From Marvinbryantia sp. (GTDB lineage: Bacteria; Bacillota; Clostridia; Lachnospirales; Lachnospiraceae), in NCBI GenBank assembly GCA_016297895.1, contig JAEDFS010000022.1, forward strand, positions 1 through 31,302: DNA of 31,302 nucleotides, written 5' to 3'. The notes beneath the pieces are model-generated. The model made no database searches and was not told the DNA's origin. It worked only from the letters and a program-made list of their open reading frames with translations. This document shows, piece after piece, positions 15,716 to 23,645 of this stretch. The translations under genes and the position numbers were made by a program. Position 1 is the first letter of the stretch. Each line of letters starts with the position of its first letter.

Positions 15716-15848
15716 TGTCTTCTCCCCCATTATGATCCTCTTCTTCCCATATTCCTATGGAATACATTTTTTTAATAAAAGTATATCCGACCGCTGCCAG
15801 ATACCCCATTAAGACGGCAACTGCCGCCAGATTTATCAACATTTCCAT
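15696..15848 (-). CDS. 50-residue single-pass membrane microprotein upstream of ktrB
   Basis: This is a 50-codon gene. It begins with ATG at 15848 behind a very strong ribosome site (GGAGG at 15855-15859, spacing 6) and ends with TAA at 15696-15698. The product starts MEMLINLAAVAVLMGYLAAV, continues as one hydrophobic helix (about 4-25), then KK at 26-27 and an acidic soluble tail (EEEDHNGGEDND). It overlaps the ktrB start by 20 bases. The helix resembles KdpF, the tiny stabilising subunit of the Kdp pump, in size and in the L-x-GYL motif, but the match is too short to prove homology. A small accessory subunit of the Ktr channel, or a coupling leader, are the two readings. Confidence 0.7.
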   Translation of the reverse strand: MEMLINLAAVAVLMGYLAAVGYTFIKKMYSIGIWEEEDHNGGEDNDKTGV

Positions 15849-15877
15849 AAGTTCCCTCCCCCTTCTATTCTTAATGC

Positions 15878-15912
15878 AAAAGGGTGCCAGTTTGTAATCA
15901 GCATAGCACCCT
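15878..15912 (-). promoter_or_regulatory. possible attenuator-like hairpin before the potassium operon
   Basis: On the minus strand AGGGTGC and GCACCCT (15906-15912 with 15881-15887) form a 7-pair stem with an 18-base loop, followed by TTT and G. It stands about 30 bases before the microprotein start. The short T-run makes it a weak terminator at best. No cyclic di-AMP riboswitch consensus was recognised in the 158-base gap. Confidence 0.35.
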
Positions 15913-16006
15913 GTACATTAAAATAGTATTAAGAAAGGGAGGAACACATTAATTTCCTGCTAAGACCTTTTTCATGATCCACTTTTCCCGAAAAACAACC
16001 GATCTT

Positions 16007-17470
16007 TTATTTATAAAGAATCACAGCTACATTTTCTTCCATATATTCATAGATCACCGCTGCCACATCCACAGGCAGATTCACACAGCCGTGAGATCCT
16101 GCCGTCTGATAGATGTTTCCGCCAAAGGCTCCTCTCCAGTCGGCATCGTGAAGTCCCTGACCGTCATGGAAGGGCATCCAGTAGCGAACTTCCACGTCCC
16201 AGGCCTCTCCTTCGCCTTCACCGCCTCCTCCGACCAGATTAAAGGGACTTGCCTTATAGGGAATGGCAAACGCACCCTCTGCGGTCTCTCTTCCATCTTT
16301 TGGAAGCCCTGTCACCACACTGCTTTCCACGATCAGATCTCCGTTTTTATAAAACCAGAGATACTGATTGGTCAGGTCTACCTCCACATAGGTTCCGTTC
16401 AGATCATCATATCCGTTCCTGCTGTACCCGCGGATCGCATACACCGGTTCCCGTTCCACCGGTGCATTGGCATAAATATCTGCCTTCAGCTGGTCAAATT
16501 CCGCATCCACATCGATCTGATATCCATAATCATTACTTGGCAGGGTCACCGTGTTTCCTCTGCTGGTCTCAAAGGTTCGTGTAATATAAATGGTATCATA
16601 TTCTGCAGCCAGCTGACTGGCATAATTGTAGATAGCCTCTTCGCTGATGGGATTCTCGGAATCCTCCGGAACCAGCCATTCTTTCAGCGTATCCCAGTCC
16701 AGCACCACTTTTTCTTCTCCAAAGTCATAGGTGATCTCCGCCTTGCAGAAACGGTTGTAGAGATTCATTTCTTCATTTAGCTTTGGATCGTCCTGAAATA
16801 CCGTTGGTTTTTCGTAGGCATCCTCTGTGATCTCCACCTCGATCACCGTATCAATGGATGCATTGGTCAGCTCACTGTCGATGGTCTTTTTCACAAGCTC
16901 CTGCAGCCAGGAATCTGCAAAATCATTTCCATATACTTCCGGATGGATCACATAGGAGCCGTTTTCTTCCACCAGCTGTGCATTCTCCGTAGCCACACGG
17001 GGAACGGTAAGCTGATCCGCATTTACCCTGTCTGCAAACACAGTCTGGTCTATTGCGAAGGGAACCCGCATTCCATATTCATCTCCCAGGATCAGATCCG
17101 CAAATACCACCGGACTCTGACGATGCATCACCTCTTCGATATCCCGTCTCATCTGATCTTCATTGACCGAATATCCCATATCACTGAAATCTATCGCAAG
17201 AACCGTCTCACCTTTCTCCTTTACCTGCAGCTTTAACCCATTATAAGGTTTTTCCAGGGTTTCCATGACCTCATCCACATTTTTCCCCGAAACATCATAT
17301 CCATTCAGTGTTGCGTGATGATAAAATCTACCATGCATCACTGCTATGTATCCAAGATCGGCTGCTGCCACCAGAAATACCACGATCAGAATCGTCCGGA
17401 TGGTTTTCCTGATCACCTGTCTTCTCTCTTCTTTCCTTTTATTCACTCGTTTTCTTCTGCTTCTTCTCAT
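16007..17470 (-). CDS. membrane-anchored L,D-transpeptidase (YkuD domain)
   Basis: This enzyme class makes 3-3 crosslinks in peptidoglycan or attaches proteins to it. The 487-residue protein has a very basic cytoplasmic start, one membrane helix (about 23-42), a peptidoglycan-binding-4 type region (about 60-330, with the LNGYDVSGK start) and a C-terminal YkuD domain. The active site shows HDADWRGAFGG followed by SHGCVNL, with Cys462 as nucleophile. The G-rich loop VGGGGEGEGEAWD before it is unusual but in frame. The gene has an extended -10 promoter at 17522-17530. The ribosome site GGGGAG is about 13 bases from the ATG, longer than ideal. It stands alone between the potassium operon and the permease gene. 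Confidence 0.9.
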   Translation of the reverse strand: MRRSRRKRVNKRKEERRQVIRKTIRTILIVVFLVAAADLGYIAVMHGRFYHHATLNGYDVSGKNVDEVMETLEKPYNGLKLQVKEKGETVLAIDFSDMGYSVNEDQMRRDIEEVMHRQSPVVFADLILGDEYGMRVPFAIDQTVFADRVNADQLTVPRVATENAQLVEENGSYVIHPEVYGNDFADSWLQELVKKTIDSELTNASIDTVIEVEITEDAYEKPTVFQDDPKLNEEMNLYNRFCKAEITYDFGEEKVVLDWDTLKEWLVPEDSENPISEEAIYNYASQLAAEYDTIYITRTFETSRGNTVTLPSNDYGYQIDVDAEFDQLKADIYANAPVEREPVYAIRGYSRNGYDDLNGTYVEVDLTNQYLWFYKNGDLIVESSVVTGLPKDGRETAEGAFAIPYKASPFNLVGGGGEGEGEAWDVEVRYWMPFHDGQGLHDADWRGAFGGNIYQTAGSHGCVNLPVDVAAVIYEYMEENVAVILYK

Positions 17471-17521
17471 ATTCTCAGATCTTCTCCCCTAAAAAGAACT
17501 CTGCCCGAAAGGCTTTTTTTC

Positions 17522-17530
17522 AGTATAGCA
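17522..17530 (-). promoter_or_regulatory. extended -10 promoter for the L,D-transpeptidase
   Basis: The minus strand reads TGCTATACT, 52-60 bases upstream of the start. No good -35 is seen. The same nonamer occurs in the AEC permease promoter. Confidence 0.5.
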
Positions 17531-17549
17531 TGTTCTTATTCCTGTTTTG

Positions 17550-18461
17550 TTACAGCACAATGGATAAAACAGTCACCATACAGATAATGCTGCAGATGAT
17601 CGAAATGGAATTCACTGCACTTGCCAGTCCCACATCTCCTTTCAGATCTGCGGTAAATGCAGGTGCTGCGCTTCCAATCGGACTGAATACCAGAATCGAC
17701 AGAGCCTGCCGCACTTCCAGAGGAAACGGAAGCAGGAAATAACAGAGGAAAGAAGCTGCGATCGCAAGACCATAGCGCACAGAAAGAATCCTGACGATGG
17801 TTCCCAGCTGTTTCCTGTCCCCTGACAGTTTAAATCCCACCCCGATCATCAGCATGGCCATAAAGACATTGGCATTTCCTATGGTGGCGGCAAAAGACTG
17901 GACCGGTGCCGGCAGAGAGATTCTGGCCATGGACAGAACGGTCATGATAATATAGCAGTCAAACGGCAGAGATTTCAGCAGGGAACGTACCATGTTTTTT
18001 ATGGGAAACCCGCCTTCTCCTCCTTTGATTGCAGAGGCTGCACTGTAGGAAAGCCCAAGACAGATAAATGCATTTCCGGTATCAAAAAGACTGGTGGTGA
18101 TCACTCCCACCGGTCCTAAAAAGCTCTGTACAAAGGGCAGCGTAAAATTACCGATATTGTAACCGCTGCAGTTCAATACCTCAAAGGCCTGTCTTTCCCT
18201 GGAAGAACGGCAGTTCAGTACATACATCACCGTCATGTACACAAGGCCGAAGCCCAGTCCCAGGGCACTGATGGACAGCATCGATGCATCGATCTCTTTC
18301 CCGGCAAAGCTTGCCACAATAGCCGCCGGAAGTGTGATCTTCAGCACGATTCCTGAAAGGATCTGAAAATCCCCTTCCTTAAAAAACCCTTTTTTCCGCA
18401 GCAGATATCCCATCAGGATAATCGCTATAAAACACCCTGCTTTTGTCAGTATTTCCTGCAT
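17550..18461 (-). CDS. AEC family transporter (auxin efflux carrier-like permease)
   Basis: The 303-residue protein is almost wholly hydrophobic with about ten predicted membrane helices, the size and layout of the AEC/Mem_trans family. Typical features are the first helix with GYLLRKKGFF, the KITLPAAIVASF segment, and the conserved NCSGYNIGNFTLPF loop in the middle. Bacterial AEC proteins carry malate, malonate or amino acids; the substrate here is unknown. Its promoter shares its -35 region with the divergent HicB-like gene, so the two may be jointly controlled. Its 3' end overlaps the upstream part of the transpeptidase promoter. Confidence 0.85.
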   Translation of the reverse strand: MQEILTKAGCFIAIILMGYLLRKKGFFKEGDFQILSGIVLKITLPAAIVASFAGKEIDASMLSISALGLGFGLVYMTVMYVLNCRSSRERQAFEVLNCSGYNIGNFTLPFVQSFLGPVGVITTSLFDTGNAFICLGLSYSAASAIKGGEGGFPIKNMVRSLLKSLPFDCYIIMTVLSMARISLPAPVQSFAATIGNANVFMAMLMIGVGFKLSGDRKQLGTIVRILSVRYGLAIAASFLCYFLLPFPLEVRQALSILVFSPIGSAAPAFTADLKGDVGLASAVNSISIICSIICMVTVLSIVL

Positions 18462-18551
18462 CTTTCTCTTTCCTCATGTGATTCTCTCAAAATTTCAATT
18501 ACAATGTCTTCCCGGATGACCGATCATAAAAAATGTTTGCTCACTTTGACC

Positions 18552-18580
18552 AGTATAGCATAAAAACTTCCTATTGTCTT
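18552..18580 (-). promoter_or_regulatory. AEC permease promoter
   Basis: On the minus strand AAGACA (18575-18580), 17 bases, then TGC-TATACT with the -10 at 18552-18557 (extended -10). Its -35 occupies the same bases as the -35 of the divergent hicB promoter. Confidence 0.65.
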
Positions 18581-18602
18581 GTCCTATAAAAATAATTATA
18601 AT
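18574..18602 (+). promoter_or_regulatory. hicB-like gene promoter
   Basis: TTGTCT (18574-18579), 17 bases, then a perfect TATAAT (18597-18602), 26 bases before the chosen start. The -35 overlaps that of the permease promoter. Confidence 0.75.
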
Positions 18603-18627
18603 GAAAACCATGAAAGGAGTGCTGATT

Positions 18628-18903
18628 ATGAGATTTATCTATCCCGCTATCATTCGAAAAACCGAATCCGGTACCTTCCGGGCAGATTTTCCGGACCTGG
18701 AGGACTGCCACGCAGAAGGAGATACCCTGGATGAAGTACTGGACAATGCCAACGAGGCTGCAGCCAGCTGGATCAGTGTAGAACTGGAAATGGAAGGCCA
18801 TCTTCCTCCCCTCAGTGAAGAAGCTGATCTTCCGCTTCAGGATGGCGATATTGTAAGAAATATCTGTATTACCATGAGAATGACGGACGGGTGGGACGAA
18901 TAG
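18628..18903 (+). CDS. orphan HicB-like protein
   Basis: The 91-residue protein has the HicB/UPF0150 fold signature. It starts MRFIYPAIIRKTESGTFRADF, then shows FPDLEDCHAEGDTLDEVLDNA, the standard pattern of this antitoxin family. The start at 18628 is set by AAAGGAG (18613-18619) 8 bases upstream; a longer frame would start inside the promoter. HicB antitoxins normally lie beside a 60-residue HicA RNase gene, but none is seen within the flanking gaps on either side. The usual C-terminal helix-turn-helix or ribbon-helix-helix domain is also not evident. It may act as a solitary regulator, perhaps on its own shared promoter with the permease gene; that is inference. Confidence 0.8.
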   Translation: MRFIYPAIIRKTESGTFRADFPDLEDCHAEGDTLDEVLDNANEAAASWISVELEMEGHLPPLSEEADLPLQDGDIVRNICITMRMTDGWDE

Positions 18904-18919
18904 TCCCACCCGCATTTTC
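18888..18919 (+). terminator. hairpin embedded in the hicB stop codon
   Basis: CGGGTGGGAC (18888-18897) and GTCCCACCCG (18903-18912) form a perfect 10-pair stem with a 5-base loop that contains most of the TAG stop, followed by CATTTTCT. The T-run is short. The GH3 gene converges from the right, its stop codon only 18 bases away. Confidence 0.65.
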
Positions 18920-18921
18920 TG

Positions 18922-21702
18922 TTACCACCTTTTCCGTTCTCCGCTGACCCACTCGATCACGGCCTTTCTGATCTCCATTCCTCCCTGCGCAAAAAACAGT
19001 CTGATAAAGTTATAGGAATTGCGAAGTTCTCCCAGCGACTGCTCCACCACGATCCATTTTCCTCCGGTACCGTTTAAGGAAAGCATTCCCTGCACGGTGT
19101 TATTGGCAGATACCGTCAGCGGTACCTGTGCCAGCTCAGAAGCATCGATCCTCACCTCCATGCGAAGACGATAGGTGCCGATCTCCCGGATACAGAGTCC
19201 AAATACATGGCTCTTTCCCTTTCCGGTATCAATTTCGGAGGGATCCAGCTCCAGATATTTATCGATGGAATAGTATTTCAGATCAAAATCCACCATATCC
19301 TCTGTCTTAGCACTTTCAAAGGCTTCCTTCTCTTCCTTGCTCATCCGTCCTAAAGACCGCTCCATCGCAGGATATTTCATCAGTGTCCGCAGAATATTCA
19401 TGGCACATCTCTGAAGCTGGGCCCGTTTTAAGGTTCCGTTTTTCAGAGCCTCCTCCAGGTTATCTCCATTGGTATTTTCTTCTGCGCTGTGTACCACCAT
19501 GTAAAGATCATTCTGGCAGCGCACCATGGCTGCCGCATTATGTACCGAAGGCTCCACACCCTCTTCGTTCATCTTGGCCCACCAGTCCGTCATAACCAGT
19601 CCGTCAAATTTCCACTCGTCTCGCAGTATGGCAGTAAGAAGATCATAATTGCTGGCTGTCCAGAACCCGTTCACTGCACCATAGGTAGACATAATAGCTG
19701 TTGCACCACCCTCTTTGACTGCGATCTCGAAGCATTTCAGGTAGATCTCCCGGGCTGCCCGTTCTGACATGACGGAGTCATATCTGGCACGATGGTATTC
19801 CTGGTTGTTTGCCGCAAAATGCTTGATCGCACCTGTCACCTGATAACAGGCCATTCCCCGCAGCTGGGCCGCCGCCATTTTGCCGGTAAGCAGCGGATCC
19901 TCGGAAAAATATTCGAAATTTCGTCCGTTCAGCGGATTTCTGTGAAGATTGATGCCCGGTCCCAGCAGAATATCGATCCGGTTCTTTCGAAGCTCTGCTC
20001 CTTCCATCTGAAAAAGCTGTTCTGACAGTTCTTCATCAAAGCTGCATGCCAGACAGGTTCCGTTTGGAAGGCTGAAAGCCTGTGTTCCGCAGTCCATACG
20101 GATTCCGGAGGGACCGTCTGCACAGCATCCGCAGGGGATTCCCATTTTTTTCAGGGAATCCGTGACTCCTCCAAAGGCTGCCGCTGTTCCAGGCGTCACC
20201 TTGGGAGAACACATGCCTTCTCCCCGGACGATACAGCAAAGATCCTGATCATTCATCTGAGCCACAAATTCCTCCAGAGTGATCTTCCCATCATATACAT
20301 CTCCCAGCAGGTATCCTTTGCTGCCGGTATAAGGGATCTCTTTACCGGGATCTTCCCCTATCCTTTCCTTTACAGAATAGGTGCGCAGAGGCACGTTCTC
20401 CCAGGTGATCTTACAGTCTCCTTTTTTATTTACTTCAGGTTTCATCCGTTCAAATGACTTCGAAGGTGCCAATGCCTGCCTGCAGCGCTGCACCACCTTC
20501 GTCTCACGGATCTCCAGGGTTCCTGCGAGCACTGCGCTTCTTACATCAGTTCCCGCATAAAATTCGTACATTCCCGGCTCCAGCACATAACAATAGGGAT
20601 ATCCGGTAACGCCACTGTCATCATAAGATGCCATCCGTTCTTCCGGAACAGACAGGAGCAGTTCTTCTTCCTGTCCCGGTTCGAGCAGGGAGGTCTTTCC
20701 GAATGCCGCCAGGCTGCGAAGAGGTTTTCCCAGTTTCCCCTGAGGAGCCTTTACATAGACCTGTACCACTTCCTTGCCGGCACGTTCTCCGCAGTTTTTC
20801 ACCTTCGCCCGGATCACCGCCTGCTCTGTGCTGTCCGGATCTTTCCGGCATTCCACTGAAAACGCAGTATAAGAAAGCCCGAAACCAAAAGGATACAGCA
20901 CCTTTTCTTTTGCAAAAGTCTCAAAATACCGGTAGCCTACATAAATATCCTCTGCATAACAGTCTCCGTCCTCCCCGCCAAAATAGGGGGTGGAGGGGTA
21001 ATCTTCGATGGAAGAAGCAATGGTATCCGACAGCTTTCCGCAGGGATTCACTCTTCCCATCAGCACGTCAGCCACTCCGTGGCCGCCTTCCATACCGCCC
21101 TGCCAGGTATAGAGAACTGCCTGAGGTCCATATTTCCGCACCCAGTTCATGTCAATGATGTAGCCCACATTCAGGACCACGATCACACGGGTAAAACTGC
21201 GGCACACGACAGAGAGCATCTCCTCCTCCGCATCAGTCAGAAGATAGCTTCCTTTTTCATTGCAGGCATCCCGGTCTTCCCCCGCGGTACGCCCGATGAT
21301 CACCACCGCAGCATCAGACTGTGCCGCCGCCTTTTGTACCAGTTCTTCCGGAAGCGGCATCTCCTCCTGACTCCAGGGATCCTGGGCCCATCCGTTACCG
21401 TAGTCAAATGGATGACCCTTTAACCATTCCCGGTAAGTCTCTTCCACTTCTTCATTCAGTGTCAGTTGTTCCTCCTTCAGTGCATCCAGAATTCCCACCA
21501 CATAAGGTGTATTCACCATCCCGCCTGAACCGGCTCCGCTCTTATAATAATCAAACTGGATCCTTCCGAATACAGAGATTCTCTCATTTTCCCGAAGCGG
21601 AAGTGCCTGCTCTTCATTTTTCAGAAGAACTGCTCCCTCTGCTGCCGCTTTTCTCGCCAGTCCGGCATAACGATCCCAGTCGATCACATATCTGTTTTCC
21701 AT
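18922..21702 (-). CDS. domain-permuted GH3 glycosidase, likely beta-glucosidase
   Basis: The 926-residue enzyme has the order of GH3 domains reversed. The GH3 C-terminal alpha/beta domain comes first (about 1-300, ending near LYPFGFGLSYT), then a fibronectin-III-like domain (about 300-385). The catalytic TIM barrel follows (about 480-790), with PSGIRM, KHFAANNQE and the nucleophile motif GLVMTDWW (Asp706). This C-to-N order is known from rumen and gut clostridial beta-glucosidases such as those of Ruminococcus albus. There is no signal peptide, so it acts in the cytoplasm. It is the last gene of the PTS operon, 21 bases after Enzyme I, which fits hydrolysis of imported sugar. The exact glycoside is not determined. 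Confidence 0.88.
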   Translation of the reverse strand: MENRYVIDWDRYAGLARKAAAEGAVLLKNEEQALPLRENERISVFGRIQFDYYKSGAGSGGMVNTPYVVGILDALKEEQLTLNEEVEETYREWLKGHPFDYGNGWAQDPWSQEEMPLPEELVQKAAAQSDAAVVIIGRTAGEDRDACNEKGSYLLTDAEEEMLSVVCRSFTRVIVVLNVGYIIDMNWVRKYGPQAVLYTWQGGMEGGHGVADVLMGRVNPCGKLSDTIASSIEDYPSTPYFGGEDGDCYAEDIYVGYRYFETFAKEKVLYPFGFGLSYTAFSVECRKDPDSTEQAVIRAKVKNCGERAGKEVVQVYVKAPQGKLGKPLRSLAAFGKTSLLEPGQEEELLLSVPEERMASYDDSGVTGYPYCYVLEPGMYEFYAGTDVRSAVLAGTLEIRETKVVQRCRQALAPSKSFERMKPEVNKKGDCKITWENVPLRTYSVKERIGEDPGKEIPYTGSKGYLLGDVYDGKITLEEFVAQMNDQDLCCIVRGEGMCSPKVTPGTAAAFGGVTDSLKKMGIPCGCCADGPSGIRMDCGTQAFSLPNGTCLACSFDEELSEQLFQMEGAELRKNRIDILLGPGINLHRNPLNGRNFEYFSEDPLLTGKMAAAQLRGMACYQVTGAIKHFAANNQEYHRARYDSVMSERAAREIYLKCFEIAVKEGGATAIMSTYGAVNGFWTASNYDLLTAILRDEWKFDGLVMTDWWAKMNEEGVEPSVHNAAAMVRCQNDLYMVVHSAEENTNGDNLEEALKNGTLKRAQLQRCAMNILRTLMKYPAMERSLGRMSKEEKEAFESAKTEDMVDFDLKYYSIDKYLELDPSEIDTGKGKSHVFGLCIREIGTYRLRMEVRIDASELAQVPLTVSANNTVQGMLSLNGTGGKWIVVEQSLGELRNSYNFIRLFFAQGGMEIRKAVIEWVSGERKRW

Positions 21703-21723
21703 CCTTATCCTCTCCTCTTTGTT

Positions 21724-23337
21724 TTATAGCGTTTCCCGTATTGCCTTCCGCACCGGAAGGATACAGCCCGGAGCCACCGACAGTTCATCCAGTCCCATAT
21801 TCAGGAACTGCTCCGTCAGCCCGGTATCAGCTCCCAGCTCTCCGCAGATCCCCACCCAGATCCCGGCATCATGACCGTTTCTGATCACCTGCTCGATCAG
21901 GCGAAGTACCGCCGGATGATGGGGATCATAAAATTCTTCCAGCTGTTCATTCTGACGGTCAAGGGCCAGCGTATACTGAATGAGATCATTGGTACCGATG
22001 CTGAAAAAATCTACCAGCTTTGCCAGTTCATCACTCATCACAGCCGCTGCCGGTGTCTCGATCATGATTCCTTCCTCCACCGGTCCTACGGGAATGCCCT
22101 CTTCCTCCAGTTCTCTTTTCACTTCCCAGGAAATCTTCCGTATCCGGTGTACCTCCTCTGCAGAGATCACCATGGGATACATGATCGCCAGATTTCCGTA
22201 GGCACTGGCCCGAAACAGAGCCCGAAGCTGCGTTTTAAACACATCCGTCCTGGTCAGACAGATACGGATGGCCCGGTATCCCAGAGCCGGATTTTCTTCC
22301 TTTTCGAGGCCAAAATAATCGGCCTGCTTATCTGCACCGATATCCAATGTCCGGATGATCACTTTTTTTCCGCCCATGGTCTCCAGTACCCTGCGGTAGA
22401 CCTGAAACTGGGCTTCCTCCGTTGGATAGTCGGAGGACTCCAGGTAAAGGAATTCACTTCTGAAAAGTCCGATCCCGGCCGCATCATTTTCCAGCACCGC
22501 CGTCAGATCCTGAAGATTTCCGATGTTGGCATATAACCGGATCTTCCTTCCCGACAGGGTCACATCCTCTTTTCCTTTCAAAAGCTGCAGAAGCTTTTTC
22601 TGTTCTTCCTCTGCTGCCTTCTTTTTAAAGCAGGCCTCCAGCACAGACACCGTGGGATCCACGACAAAAACGCCTGCTTCTCCATCCACGATTCCAAGCT
22701 TTCCATCCCAGTCCCGGCTGATCTCGATGCCGGCCAGTGCAGGGATTCCCATGGTTCTTGCCAGAATTGCCGTATGCGAATTAACCGAACCGTAATGGGT
22801 CACAAAAGCCAGCAGTCTGCTCTTATCCATCTGTACCGTTTCACTGGGAGCCAGGTCTTCCGCCGCCAGAATGACCGGTTCCTCTCCCAGCACCACCGTA
22901 TTTTCACTGCCGTTCAGCACAGAAAGAAGCCGCTCCGTAATATCCCGGATATCCGCAGATCTGGCCCGGAAATATTCATCCTCCATATTTTCAAACATTT
23001 CCGCAAACCTGTCCCCGGCGGCAGCTACCGCATATTCTGCATTGACCTTCTGTCCGGAGATAATGTGTATCACAGATTCCCGGAAATCTTCGTCCTCCAG
23101 CATCATCCTATGTGCATGAAACAGCTCCGCATTAGTCTCGCCCACTTCCACAAGTGCTTTTTCATACAGTTCTTCCAGCTGACCGGCCGCTGTCTTTGCT
23201 GCCTTTTCATATCTTGCGATCTCTTTTTCGCTGTCTTCCTCTTTTCTTCGAGAAACCTGATTTCTGGACTTCTCAAAAAATCGGATCTTTCCGATGGCGA
23301 TCCCGCCCACAATTTTTTTCCCAGTCTTTTTTTCCAC
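21724..23337 (-). CDS. ptsI: phosphoenolpyruvate-protein phosphotransferase (PTS Enzyme I)
   Basis: Enzyme I takes phosphate from phosphoenolpyruvate and passes it to HPr. The 537-residue protein has the N-terminal HPr-binding and phosphohistidine domains, with the active His188 in SVNSHTAILARTMGIPA. The PEP-binding barrel carries GIGLFRSEFLYL, the SIGTNDLIQYTLA motif and the catalytic Cys498 in GICGELGAD. The residues just before the active His are GSVN, where most enzymes have GGRT. The start is GTG at 23337 with GGGGG (23345-23349) 7 bases upstream. It follows HPr by 15 bases. Whether it is the only Enzyme I of the cell cannot be seen from this window. Confidence 0.92.
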   Translation of the reverse strand: MEKKTGKKIVGGIAIGKIRFFEKSRNQVSRRKEEDSEKEIARYEKAAKTAAGQLEELYEKALVEVGETNAELFHAHRMMLEDEDFRESVIHIISGQKVNAEYAVAAAGDRFAEMFENMEDEYFRARSADIRDITERLLSVLNGSENTVVLGEEPVILAAEDLAPSETVQMDKSRLLAFVTHYGSVNSHTAILARTMGIPALAGIEISRDWDGKLGIVDGEAGVFVVDPTVSVLEACFKKKAAEEEQKKLLQLLKGKEDVTLSGRKIRLYANIGNLQDLTAVLENDAAGIGLFRSEFLYLESSDYPTEEAQFQVYRRVLETMGGKKVIIRTLDIGADKQADYFGLEKEENPALGYRAIRICLTRTDVFKTQLRALFRASAYGNLAIMYPMVISAEEVHRIRKISWEVKRELEEEGIPVGPVEEGIMIETPAAAVMSDELAKLVDFFSIGTNDLIQYTLALDRQNEQLEEFYDPHHPAVLRLIEQVIRNGHDAGIWVGICGELGADTGLTEQFLNMGLDELSVAPGCILPVRKAIRETL

Positions 23338-23352
23338 AGGTATTCCCCCAAT

Positions 23353-23610
23353 TTACAGATTGTTTTTAAAAAACTGCTCCAATCCTTCTGCTGCCGCTTC
23401 TTCGTCGCTTCCCTCCGCAGTTACGGTAACAAGATCGCCCTTCTTAATGCCAAGCCCCATCAGCGCCATTAATCTTCCGGCTTCCGCCGTTTTTCCATCC
23501 TTTTCCACCCGGATCACAGAAGCGTATTTTTTCGCTTCCTTTACCAGTAAACCGGCAGGTCTGGCATGAAGGCCTGCTTCGTCTGTAATTCTGTATTCAA
23601 AAGATCTCAT
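23353..23610 (-). CDS. HPr phosphocarrier protein lacking Ser46
   Basis: HPr relays phosphate from Enzyme I to sugar-specific EII proteins. The 85-residue protein has active-site His15 in GLHARPAG. At the site where Firmicutes HPr carries Ser46, the target of HPr kinase, the sequence is GKTAEAGRLMALMGLGI with Arg at position 46. It can therefore do transport but should not be serine-phosphorylated or serve as the usual CcpA co-repressor. The ATG at 23610 is chosen because AGGAGG (23620-23625) lies 9 bases upstream; a longer frame starts before the ribosome site. It sits between the EIICBA and Enzyme I genes, so it is probably dedicated to this operon. Confidence 0.9.
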   Translation of the reverse strand: MRSFEYRITDEAGLHARPAGLLVKEAKKYASVIRVEKDGKTAEAGRLMALMGLGIKKGDLVTVTAEGSDEEAAAEGLEQFFKNNL

Positions 23611-23645
23611 ATTTTCTGTCCTCCTGTTCTTCAAGTCAAACGCAC

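Noticed and set aside
15878..15912. cyclic di-AMP (ydaO-type) riboswitch before the Ktr operon
   Set aside because: Expected on biological grounds, but the 158-base gap shows no recognisable consensus and only a 7-pair hairpin with a short T-run.
15974..16780. 268-codon plus-strand open frame
   Set aside because: It is antisense to the L,D-transpeptidase, which has the intact SHGCVNL active site.
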